Below are positions 33,661 to 43,487 of a DNA stretch of 64,000 nucleotides, piece by piece. The stretch comes from Glebionis coronaria (lineage: Eukaryota > Streptophyta > Magnoliopsida > Asterales > Asteraceae): contig CM046876.1 of the NCBI GenBank assembly GCA_025667525.1, forward strand, positions 533,250,038-533,314,037, given 5' to 3'. The notes beneath the pieces are model-generated. The model searched no databases. It saw nothing but the letters and a program-made list of their open reading frames with translations, and had not been told where the DNA came from. How positions within the stretch are numbered: the first letter of the stretch is position 1; every line of letters starts with the position of its first letter. The translations under genes were made by a program, and so were the position numbers.

Positions 33661-36402
33661 GTTTTTCTTGGGGATCCAAGCCATTACAGACTTGGATCTA
33701 CCTCGTGTATCAATATAGGATAGCTTATCAAAGACTAGAGATACACCATTGGACTGAGCACCCCTTTTGGGTACCCAAATCCAACAAGCTGAGGCTTTCA
33801 CAGCTTTTCCCCATCTGCCCATGTTTATAGAGGGCAAAACTTTGCTAGCAGGGGATACCCCAGATTTAGCAGGGGAATCCCTATGCTTGGCAGAGGGAAC
33901 CCATCTTTTGCTTTGGCCTCTATTGATGTGTTGGTAAGGTCTAGAGACAGATTTATACGCATTATGAGGTGTTGGTTTGGTCATGGAAGGGCTGATCTTG
34001 GTACATGCATCATTCACCTTCCTTAGAGCAGGAACATCATACTTATCAGATACCTTGTTTCTCAAGGCAGGGGCAACATACTTGGCAGGGGAAAAGGATT
34101 TTGCCCCTGCATTCAGAAGAATTGCTTTTGGTTGCATGTCCTTTAAAGGATTTGCAGCCACCACTTCCATTGGTGCCTGACAGTCTTGATAAGTGTGATC
34201 AAAATTGCCACATGTGAAACAAGGTTTGGTGTTTATCACAAAGTCCTCTCCTAATTGATGAGACTTTTGGTCATTCCAATTTCTCTGATTACCTCTAACA
34301 AACCTATACATACCAACATATTTAACAGTGGACTTAGAGGACTTTGATCTTGTTTTAGATTTGGGTGAACTACTCTTAGAACTAGAATCGCTACCAAAAA
34401 GTCATTCTCTTGAAAAGAGAACAGGGTTATCAATTTTCCACTGTTTTAAAGCAATTTGTTCCTTTTCAAAGTCCCTAACAACACTGGTTTTCACTAGTGG
34501 TTCATCTGTTTCTAGATTATTAGGTATGTATGCACTTAAGTCAAATTCAATATCTTCCTGCTTCTTGAAACAAGAGAGACCAGTCCAAGACAAATCTTTT
34601 CTAGGAAAAGGTGCATGAATATTAGCAGATGATGGTGATATAGCAGCATGCTCATTTTTGACACCAAAACTTGTTTTGTCCCTAGGAGACTATCCAATTT
34701 CAACTGCTTTAGTTAAATCTTTAGAAGCTTTTCCAAATTTTTCAACAGTTTCTTCATCTATCCTTTTATTAGATCTAAAAACTTCTATTTCAGCAGTTAA
34801 TTCCTTAATGGAATCATTATTTTCTTTAGCATCTCTCTCTAAAATCACAATGTGATCCTTATAATCACATTCTCTTTGTTTATACTCTCTTATGGTGGAC
34901 TCTAGCTGTTCTAAAGCACGTTTGTAGTTATCAAGGTCATTGTCACAATTAATGTAATCAACTATTATCTTTCTTATTTGATCATTCAATGACTCAGTAT
35001 TTTTCCTACAAGCTTTAGTACAATATGAATCGTCATATACCTCATTATCTGAGCTAGAGCTTGACATGGCCATAAGAGCAAAATCTTCCTCTTTTTCCTC
35101 AGCAACCAAGGCTTGATTTCTTTCAACACTCTCTGTCATGGCACTCCAATCCTATCCACCTGCTCCATCTATCCCTTGCATGGATACCATAGCCTTAGCA
35201 CTAGAATCATCATCCCTGCTTTCCTTCCTATAGTTGTTCCCAGTCTTAGCTCCTCTGCATTCCTTAGCAAAATGACCTTTCTTGCCATAGTTGTAGCATT
35301 CAACCTTTGTTTTGTCAAATCTAGCTACATCAGAAGGATTGATGGAGATCTTCTTCCCATACTTCTTGTAAAACTTGTTGGCTCTCATACTAAGTAGATC
35401 CATGTTCCACTTGATGTCCATTTCCTCTAGTCCCTGCTTACTGATTTGACTCAGATCTTCATGTAACACAGTAGATCCTTGTGGCCCTTGGGATGCTATG
35501 AAAGCACAAGGAGTGTCAAGGCTGAATGTTGCAGGCCTTTCTTCATCATAAGATGATCCAGATCTAGTAGCAGGGGAATGGGTAGCAGGGCCAACTTCGA
35601 TTCCACTGCCTTTGGAGGTTCCACTGTTGTGAGATGTGAATGCCATGTTAGCAGGGGAATCAACAGATCTACTTGAATTGGTGGGGATGGTTCCTAATGA
35701 CTTCATCTCATTGACCACTGGCTCAAAAACTTTCAAGTTATTGTATATGTCATCAATGTTCTTGTCATCTATGTCATCCCTATTATTCTAAATAGCTTTG
35801 TAGATGAACCATTCTTTCTGAAGACTGTTAAGAAATCTCGTATTCACCTGTTCTCTTGTCACTTCAATTTCAAAGAACTCCAACTAAGCAACCATATCTT
35901 GAAGCCTATTGTAGATAGCACCAATTGCTTCATCACCAATTGCTTTGAAAGAATCAAATTGATCAAACATTTGATTCTTCTTCTTCTTCTTCTTTGTGGC
36001 TTCATTTCCTCCAAAGGTTTTGCCTATTGCTTCCCATAGTTCCTTAGTTGTTTTGTACTTTATGAATCTTAGCTGATGTCTATCAGGTAAAGCCAACAGC
36101 AAGGAACTGTGAGCCCTAACGTCATGCCTTCTTGCCAGTATTTCCTTGTCAGCAAGAGCAGCAGACATCTTCTTGGCTTCACCTTTGGAGCTTTCACCTT
36201 TATCTTCTCCCTTACCACCATCTTCAACTTGTACAGTCTTTGGAAACTGATCACCAAATTCTATGATCTCCCATAGAAAATAGTGTTCCATCTTAAGATA
36301 TTGTTGAATTCTGAATTCCCATAGTTCAAAGTTTTCAGGATCCAGAATGGGTAGTTTGAGAGCATTGTTGTTGGTTGAGGATGAATGAGAATCTGAAGAC
36401 AT
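33658..36402 (-). pseudogene. Copia gag of element C (nonsense-broken)
   Basis: Starts MSSDSHSS 60 nt after the interior PBS. Early segments (LPILDPENFELWEFRIQQYL, MEHYFLWEII, TTKELWEAIGKTFGG) are typical Copia gag (UBN2 type). Two zinc knuckles: CYNYGKKGHFAKEC (second Cys replaced by Tyr) and an intact CFTCGNFDHTYQDC. Between them a long Asp/Glu/Lys helical stretch resembles that of F1. The frame is interrupted by at least four stops (35,884; 35,152; 34,690; 34,402) and ends at PKKN plus TAA. SPAK-like peptides recur (HSPATR, VDSPANM, FSPAKY, DSPAKSG). Length is about 915 codons, long for Copia gag. Confidence 0.88.
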
Positions 36403-36460
36403 GGTTGATGTTGATTGTGTGAGATGTTTTGTTCTTGGTTTAATCAAAGTTTCTCAACAA

Positions 36461-36472
36461 GCTCTGATACCA
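36461..36472 (-). other. Interior primer-binding site (tRNA-Met)
   Basis: Exact minus-strand TGGTATCAGAGC, 2 nt from the end of the 168-bp LTR-like segment and 58 nt before the gag start, the normal Copia spacing. Confidence 0.85.
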
Positions 36473-36474
36473 CT

Positions 36475-36642
36475 TGTAAGGAAACCAAATATACATGGAA
36501 ACTAAATATAACAGTAATGTATAGAATAAGTAGTGATAAGACCAATTCTTCATTTTCTCCACCAGCTTGGAGATCTTCATAATGACAACTTTGGTCCTTC
36601 TTGTTTCCATGGTGATTTGACTCATCAACTTTTAGCCCAACA
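36475..36642 (-). repeat. Interior short LTR-like segment (168 bp)
   Basis: TGTAAGG...CCCAACA on the plus strand, so TG...CA on both. A PBS lies on one side and a polypurine tract (CTAGGGGAAGAT, 36,643-36,654) on the other. Its sequence differs from the C LTR except for the TGTTGGG start. Only one copy is present in the window. It behaves as a 5' LTR for the gag on the left and as a 3' LTR for DNA on the right. Confidence 0.6.
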
Positions 36643-38007
36643 ATCTTCCCCTAGTTGATGATGTTAAAACACTTCCCCTTAAGCATACAATATCAAAGAT
36701 CAATAGGCTGAACATTCTCTGTAGACAACTTACCCTTTTTGACATGATCAAATACGGGTCTTCTATATGAACAACCTTGATTTTCAACTACTACCAACCA
36801 ATACTATACTTCTAACCCAAGTATTCCACCTTTCAAAAATACCCTCCATGACGCACATAGGCTCAGCGTCCTAACAAAAAATGATTTTAAGCAGTAGATA
36901 CTCACATTAGTTGTCTTAGTACCAATAAGCAGTAGCGAAAACCTTCACTTCAATGTCATATATAAATGACTAACACTTTAGCAAATGAGCTTCCCCTAAA
37001 ATTGTGCTAGTCATTGATGAATCTTCAATTCAGTAGGCTTTGAAAGTAATAATCATAAGCGAAGAAAATTCAGTATCACCTATTTGATGTAGTAGTAGAA
37101 AACCCTGAATCCGTGTACTATACCATGTAATATCCCCATAACAGCGAACGTATTCATATCAAGATGTATAGGGAGGGTATCAGACTCTTGACAAAAACCA
37201 ACATCATAGCAAATATGAGCATAGAGCAACCCAAGAAAAATCTCATACCTTTGCGTATTTTTGTCAATGCATCATTACGGAATAAAGCATGAATAAAACA
37301 CATACTCAACCAATTCTACTTCATCTTCAAATAGCTAATAGTAAATTACCTTCATGATCATGTAAACAATCAATATGAAAGCCTTTTATACCTTTACGAC
37401 CAGTTGTTGTGAATATACCAAACTCTAAAACCTTGTTGTCCCAAAACTCATATCTGACAGCAGGGGGAACTTTCAAAAACAGTGGGAATCTATTAATGAA
37501 AGCAGGGCGAACTATTGAAGGCAGGGGGATCGCAGCAGGGGGAACTTTTAATGAAAGCAGGGGGAACTTTTTTAAAAGCAGGGTGAACTTTTTCAAAAGC
37601 AGGGTGAACTTTTAATGCCACTGTTTTTGTTATTAACTGTGCCAAACCCACACTTAATGGGAATGAATTTATAACAGAAAATAAATAACAAAAACAGGGT
37701 GAACTAAAAATTACCTTTACTATTAATATATACCAATGTTTTGTGCAGACACCTCCACCACAGCTTGGTATACCCTGCGTGAACCACATTACCCCAGCAG
37801 CTGTTGACATTTTTACTCATATACTGTAATTAATATCGAAAGTATTGGCACCATAAAAAATGTGATTAGTTTTGAAATCCCACGTGCACAAGTTATACAC
37901 TCAGAAGTCAAAACCATGTGGGCCACAACAATGCTGCAATAAAAACTTGAAGGACGGTCAATTGAATGAAGTGAGTATTATGATTTATGAGTTCCACGTC
38001 AGCCTGA
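36643..38007 (-). other. 3'-type interior region with repeated polypurine and G-run motifs
   Basis: No gene supported. The minus strand carries three AGGGGAAG polypurine-like tracts (about 36,645, 36,674 and 36,993). Between 37,458 and 37,705 there are about nine words of the AGCAGGGGGAAC type, some with one change (AGCAGGGTGAAC, AGCAGGGCGAAC). It ends at the left target site of element G. Confidence 0.65.
38003..38007. other. Target-site duplication of element G, left
   Basis: CCTGA, repeated exactly at 47,418-47,422 beside the other LTR. Confidence 0.9.
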
Positions 38008-38510
38008 TGATATGTGTGTAAACACACGTATTTTCTACCACTTAATTACAATAATAACCGGACCAAAACGTGTATTTTATGTCTTTTATGTCATAATTAT
38101 GCGTGGTTTGTATTTTTGTTGTGATTTAGGACGAAAAGGTGAAAAATGGAGAAAACACGGACATTCACGGGCATTTACGGACTTTTATTGAATAAAAAGA
38201 TGAAAGACGAAGTCAAGAAGTCAAGAGTGCAAAAAGAACGGAAGTCCAAGACCAATTCTGAAGATTTATCGAAGAAAAAGTCAAAAGACGGAAGTTTATC
38301 AAAAGCCGAAGAATTCAAGTCTATTTTATTGAAGAATTTAAAGACGAGTTCAAAGAAATCCCAAGCCAAAAAGTCCTTAAAGTCCAAGTTTAAAGAAGAT
38401 TAGAAGAATAAAGGACTAATGATGCAATTAATGAAGATTAAAAGAAGGAGGGACTTAATCTTGCAATTAAGAAGAAATGAAGGAGGGGAGGAAGCTTCCT
38501 TAATCCTCCC

Positions 38511-38519
38511 CTATAAATA
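38511..38519 (+). promoter_or_regulatory. TATA box of the G 5' LTR
   Basis: CTATAAATA after a C/T-rich stretch; the same box is in the 3' LTR at 46,015-46,023. Transcription is expected to start about 30 bp downstream. Confidence 0.7.
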
Positions 38520-39014
38520 GTCATTAGTTGTTAATCATTTTCCTTGTTGGCTAAGTGTGACAATTAGTCTTCCATTTTCTTTACCTTGCACCTTTAATTT
38601 TATGCACATTTAAATACTTTTCCAATTTAAATACCTTGTCTTGCACCTTAAATTCCTTTAATTTCAAGTAAGTTTCCATTTAATTCTTGTCAATCTTTAT
38701 TTTATCTTGTTAAATCTCCTATCTACCTTTCTTAATCTTTGATTTTTATGTTTATGTTTGTGTTTATGTTCATGTCTTTATTTTGATCAAATGGGTTTTT
38801 GATTATTGTGGTTAAATTTGTTTGTTTTGTTGATCTAAATTGTTTGTTTATGTTTAACTGTTGTTCTATTATTAGTTTAGCTTAATCGTTGTTTTGATTT
38901 TGATTAAATTGTGTTAGATCTGCTGTTACTGTTATCCCTTGTTCTTCGGGGTGTTTGTTTCTGTTTCTTTGTTCCCAGGAAAACTTCCGAGCCAAGACAA
39001 GGAAGGCTGTTCAT

Positions 39015-39480
39015 TCGGAACTTTCAAAGTTCCGAACCAGTGGGGTTCATCCGGAACATTCAGTGTTCCGACTCAAGGGGCTTCATCCGGAACATTCAAA
39101 GTTCCGGACGAAAACTTCCGACTCAAGCAATTGTTCATTCGGAACTTAAAAGTTCCGGATCAATATACTTCATTCGGAACTCAAAAAGTTCCGGATCAAG
39201 GAGATTCATTCGGAACTCAAAAGTTCCGGATCAACTTAAAAGTTCCGGACGAAGGACAAAGTTCCGAATCAGCCAGATCTTCCGAACCAATTTCCGGGTC
39301 AATAAGTTCCGAGTCAAGAGTGTTTCATTCGGAAGAAGTTCCGGATCAACATCTTTTTGTTCATTCGGAACTTAAAAGTTCCGAATCAAGGTCTAAGTTC
39401 CGGATCAAGCTGCTTCATTCGGAAGTCAAGAAGTTCCGCCTCAAGCCAGTTCATTCGGAAGTTTTAAACTTCCGAATCAA
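39015..39480. repeat. Array of GGAACTT...AAGTTCC hairpins in the G LTR
   Basis: About a dozen imperfect units of 25-35 bp, with the pattern TTCATTCGGAACTT-(2-4 nt)-AAGTTCCGGATCAA. Each holds a 7-9-bp inverted repeat. Copied in the 3' LTR at about 46,519-46,984. It lies downstream of the TATA box, so the hairpins would be present in the RNA. Confidence 0.88.
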
Positions 39481-39916
39481 GGGTTTCTTGTCAGGTTCTT
39501 TTTAGTTTTTCTTTTTAAGTTCTGTCTTTATTTTCAAGCTTAATTTTTCCCGCCTTTTAATTTAATTGCACTTAAAGATTATTTATCTTAGCTTAATTTT
39601 AGCCTTGCCTTAGTTTAAGTTTTAGTTGCGTTTTAAGATTGCCTTAGTTAGATTTAAGATTGCGTTATTTACTTTAAGTGCCTTTTAATTTTAGTCACGC
39701 TTTTAAATATTTGCACTTTATTTTAATTAGACTTAGATTTACTTTCAAGTCATTTACTTTAATCGTTTTGCACTTTTAATTTTAAAAACTACAACGACAC
39801 AATCTTTGTTCCACCAAAATAAAACTGAGTCACATAGAGAACCTAGATCAATTCGATTAGACACACGACAAAGAACTTTAGTTTTTATACGGGGTGTCAA
39901 AAGCCCAGTTATCAAA

Positions 39917-39931
39917 TGGCGCCGCTGCCGG
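39917..39931 (+). other. Primer-binding site of element G, tRNA-Asp type
   Basis: TGGCGCCGCTGCCGG, 2 nt after the LTR end. This matches the tRNA-Asp-type PBS typical of Athila elements (TGGCGCCGTTGCCGG) with one change. Confidence 0.88.
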
Positions 39932-40163
39932 CTCTTTTCGTAAAGATTAACGGTTTTCTGTGAGAGACGCGTTGCTTTTTGGGATCCGTTCACTTGTGAG
40001 CGTTATTTTTCTTGCCTAAAAAAATTCAAAAAATCATAAAAATTAAAAATTGATAAAAAACCATAAAAATTAAAAATTTCAAAAATCCAAAAAGATTTTA
40101 TCTTTATTGTGTATATATATTGTCTTTGTGTTTGGTTTTATTTTCTTTTGCATTTTCAGGTGT

Positions 40164-43100
40164 ATGCGTACTAGATCTTCTAATTATCAAGAGCCCGAGC
40201 CTCAAGAAGATTTAGATATGTCAGGTGTTAACAACAACAACATTCCACCGCACCTCAATAATAATAATAATAACAACAATGTTCTTCCACAACCCGATCT
40301 TCGGACCATGGAGGAACTTTGTCAACCAACCATGTTTGGACGAGGAGGACCGATTGCGCCGATGCAAATCAACGCTCCTGAGTTTTCGTTGAAGCACCAC
40401 ATGATTCAGCAAGTACAAACAAACCCATTCCGTGGATTGCCTAATGATGATGCCAACAAACACCTCGACAAGTTCATTACAATCACCCAAAGCATGAAGT
40501 TGGCCGGTGCCACAATGGATGAACTTCGCCTACAACTCTTTCCACACACTTTATTACATCATGCCGAGAAATGGTTTGATCGTCTCCCGAAGAATTCAAT
40601 TCACACTTGGGATGACATGACTCAACGCTTTTTGTCGCGTTACTTTCCACCATCCATGGTCACGAGTCTTCGCAATCAGATCAGCGGTTTCATGCAAGAC
40701 CCTGATGAATCTCTTTTTGATGCTTGGGAGAGATATAATGTCTTGATTGATCGATGTCCAAACCACAACATGCTCCCTGTAACCTTAATAGATACTTTCT
40801 ACAACGGTTTGACTTTTCAAGATCGTGATACGATAAATGCAGCCGCCGGTGGCACATTCATGAAAAGGAGACCCGAGGAGTGTAGAGAGCTAATTGAGAA
40901 CATGACTACTCACCACAAAAACTGGGATTCCTCTGCTTCTTCAAGGAACAACCCGAGAGTCAATGTTTCCTCCACCTCAGCAAACCCTGAGATGACCGAA
41001 CTCACCCGCATGATGACTGAAATGAGCAAAAGTATTACGCTTCTCGCTTCAAACCAACAACAACAACAAGTTAAAGCGGTTGCTAATCCTTGTGAAACAT
41101 GCGGCGGTCCTCACTCATACACCGATTGTCCTTCGACACAAGGAAATCCGGAAAATGTGTATGCTGCTTACGGTAATTATTCACCGGAAAATTACCAAGC
41201 TAGACAACAAGGGGATAGAAATCTGCTGAGTTACCGATCCAACAATTACCTTTCACCCGGTTTTTCTCCTCAAAACCAAAACCCCGCCAACAACTACAAT
41301 AGAAGCAACCAAATCCCACCAAGATCTTCTAATCCTTATCACCCACCGGCTCAACAAACCCTACCCATTAATCCCGATGTTGAAGCCATAATGAGAACCC
41401 AAGGTGAGCAAATCAAGAATCTGCAAAGCCAAATTATCAATCTTAGAGGAGATATCATGAAGCAAGGAAATGAGATTAGAACCGAGGTTCGCGATAATAT
41501 TCAATCCTCCTTCAGCACTCAAACGAATGAATTAAAAAATCTGTTGGCTAGTTTCTTGCCCGCCACTCAACCTTCTACTTCAAGTTCTCTACCTTCAAAC
41601 ACCGTCACCAATCCGCGAGCCAATGTGAGTGCTATTACTACCCGTAGTGGAGTCAGCATCGTAGGACCACCAATCCCACCCCCATCATCTACACCTCCTC
41701 CACCGCCATGTGTCCCTACTCCTCCTACACCTAGTATTAGTGCACCATTACCGTCTCCGCCTCGTCATGACGATGTATCTCGGAAGGATCCTTCAACATC
41801 TCAACCTTTACCATCTACACCTCCTCCACCACCATGTGTCCCTACTCCTCCTACACCTAGTATTAGTGCACCATTACCGTCTCCGCCTCGTCATGACGAT
41901 GTATCTCGGAAGGATCCTTCAACATCTCAACCTTTACCAACTACACCTTCACCTTCCACCTATAAACCCAAAATCCCATACCCTTCTCGCTTAGGCAAGA
42001 TCAACGATCTAACAAAGGAGGACTCTCAAGTGACAAAATATATCAATATGATTTCTCAAATGGGCTTCAGCATTAGTTTTCTTGAAGCACTTGTCCACAT
42101 GCCCAAATTTGTTAAAGCATTTAAGGAATTGCTTAACAAGAAGGAGAAGCTGATTGAACTCGCCAACACACGCTTAAATGAAAACTACTCTGCAGTTATT
42201 CTTAAAGAACTTCCGGAAAAGCTTGGAGATCCCGGTCGTTTTGTGTTTCCTTGCGTGTTCAACAAAACTGAAGAATTTACTGCCCTTGCTGATCTCGGGG
42301 CCAGTATTAATTTGATGCCATTGAGTGTTTGGAAAACACTATCATTACCCAACCTCACTCCAACAAAGATGACTCTTGAACTTGCAAATCGCACTCTCGC
42401 TTACCCTGTTGGTATAGCCGAAGATGTGTTCATCAAAGTTGGCGCATTTACTTTCCCGGTCGATTTTGTCGTAGGTGATTACGAAATGGACCCTCGTATT
42501 CCTTTAATACTTGGTCGGCCATTCTTGAGAACCGGACGTGCTTTAGTGGATGTTGCCGAAGGTGAGTTAATCTTAAGAGTCGGGAATGACTCACAAATTT
42601 TCAAAATGGGAAAGCTTACAGGCAAATACTATGGACGAGAATCAGTGAATATGATTAATGTGCATGAGGACTTTGTCGTCTACAACAATCCTCTATTCGA
42701 GTCTTCCACTGTTAATCCACTTTTTCAAGATGATGTGGATGATTCTCTCCCTACTTTGGCAGCTTCTCCCATTTATGATTCTCCACCGGTCTTTGATGCT
42801 TATGATGATGATTCTAGCTCAGACTCGGATGATTTTGATGATTGTACTTCTGAGTATCCCGAGATGCCCACTTTCGATGATTTTGATGAGGCCGATACTC
42901 TTTCGAGCGATTCTTCACATGATGAAGATCCTCCGCCATCACTCGATCCTACTTTGGACGATTACTCATTTGAGGAAGACTTCTCTGAATTTCTCAACAC
43001 TTACTTCCCACATGAGAGTGATGCTCCTCCTTATGACTTTGAAGATTATCGTCTTGATCCTACTTTGGATTTGAAGAACACTCTGTCAAAGGAGAAGAAA

Positions 43101-43487
43101 CCGGTCGACACCAATATCCGTTGCACATATGATTTGACACCTCTTTGTCCCCCTTCTGAGGACGAGGTTGTGCTTCTTTGCGGATCTTCTTCACACTCTG
43201 CTGAGCCTGAGTGTTATTTTCCCCTAAAGGAAAAGGTGTTCGACCCCGGTATTGAAGTCTTTAAGCCATCTCAGTATCCACCTGATGAAATAAAAGGAAA
43301 AATCTTTGTAAATTTTGAAGACATGCTTGCACCACTTCACCCTTGCTTCCACCGTGCTCTATCTCTGCTTAAGGGAACTCTGCCTACTCTTCTTTGGCTT
43401 GCCTTGTTCGCCTTAAGCCTCTGCTATTTGATGGATGAAAACTACGTTTTTGATCCTGGTGGATATGTTTCATGCTTCTTCCGTTGA
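40164..43487 (+). CDS. Athila-type gag-protease polyprotein (intact)
   Basis: An uninterrupted frame of 1,107 codons from ATG 40,164 (MRTRSSNYQEPEPQ). The frame is open upstream to a Met at 40,107, but that adds a hydrophobic stretch atypical for gag. Retrotrans_gag core at residues 89-250 (NPFRGLPNDDANKHLDKF, WDDMTQRFLSRYFPP, DTFYNGLTFQDRD). A zinc knuckle CETCGGPHSYTDC (CX2CX3HX4C) is near residue 310. A Pro-rich segment with a 42-residue tandem duplication lies near 508-592. The retropepsin-like domain has ADLGASINLMP (catalytic Asp about residue 710) and ILGRPFLRTGR. It ends in a long acidic tail and a hydrophobic LLWLALFALSLCYL segment. No RT follows. The leader just before the ATG has a T-rich tract and CAG. 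Confidence 0.92.
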   Translation: MRTRSSNYQEPEPQEDLDMSGVNNNNIPPHLNNNNNNNNVLPQPDLRTMEELCQPTMFGRGGPIAPMQINAPEFSLKHHMIQQVQTNPFRGLPNDDANKHLDKFITITQSMKLAGATMDELRLQLFPHTLLHHAEKWFDRLPKNSIHTWDDMTQRFLSRYFPPSMVTSLRNQISGFMQDPDESLFDAWERYNVLIDRCPNHNMLPVTLIDTFYNGLTFQDRDTINAAAGGTFMKRRPEECRELIENMTTHHKNWDSSASSRNNPRVNVSSTSANPEMTELTRMMTEMSKSITLLASNQQQQQVKAVANPCETCGGPHSYTDCPSTQGNPENVYAAYGNYSPENYQARQQGDRNLLSYRSNNYLSPGFSPQNQNPANNYNRSNQIPPRSSNPYHPPAQQTLPINPDVEAIMRTQGEQIKNLQSQIINLRGDIMKQGNEIRTEVRDNIQSSFSTQTNELKNLLASFLPATQPSTSSSLPSNTVTNPRANVSAITTRSGVSIVGPPIPPPSSTPPPPPCVPTPPTPSISAPLPSPPRHDDVSRKDPSTSQPLPSTPPPPPCVPTPPTPSISAPLPSPPRHDDVSRKDPSTSQPLPTTPSPSTYKPKIPYPSRLGKINDLTKEDSQVTKYINMISQMGFSISFLEALVHMPKFVKAFKELLNKKEKLIELANTRLNENYSAVILKELPEKLGDPGRFVFPCVFNKTEEFTALADLGASINLMPLSVWKTLSLPNLTPTKMTLELANRTLAYPVGIAEDVFIKVGAFTFPVDFVVGDYEMDPRIPLILGRPFLRTGRALVDVAEGELILRVGNDSQIFKMGKLTGKYYGRESVNMINVHEDFVVYNNPLFESSTVNPLFQDDVDDSLPTLAASPIYDSPPVFDAYDDDSSSDSDDFDDCTSEYPEMPTFDDFDEADTLSSDSSHDEDPPPSLDPTLDDYSFEEDFSEFLNTYFPHESDAPPYDFEDYRLDPTLDLKNTLSKEKKPVDTNIRCTYDLTPLCPPSEDEVVLLCGSSSHSAEPECYFPLKEKVFDPGIEVFKPSQYPPDEIKGKIFVNFEDMLAPLHPCFHRALSLLKGTLPTLLWLALFALSLCYLMDENYVFDPGGYVSCFFR
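41685..41936 (+). repeat. 126-bp in-frame tandem duplication in gag
   Basis: Two copies (about 41,685-41,810 and 41,811-41,936) differ by a single base over most of their length. Each encodes 42 residues of a Pro-rich linker (TPPPPPCVPTPPTPS ... RHDDVSRKDPSTSQPLP). Confidence 0.93.

Larger units (their letters stand above)
38008..39914 (+). repeat. 5' LTR of element G
   Basis: Starts TGATATGTGTGTAAACACAC (itself a short hairpin) and ends TTATCA. Contains a plus-strand TATA box CTATAAATA at 38,511-38,519 and a GGAACTT hairpin array (39,015-39,480). Open frames inside (38,146-38,403, Lys/Ser-rich; 38,911-39,505) are repeat or composition artefacts, present in both LTRs. Confidence 0.95.

Noticed and set aside
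38146..38403. 85-codon Lys/Ser-rich ORF, duplicated at 45,650-45,901
   Set aside because: It lies inside the LTRs of element G and is duplicated with them; low-complexity composition explains the open frame.
38911..39505. Overlapping ORFs of 154-188 codons in the G LTR (copy at 46,415-47,009)
   Set aside because: Products of the GGAACTT hairpin array read in three frames.
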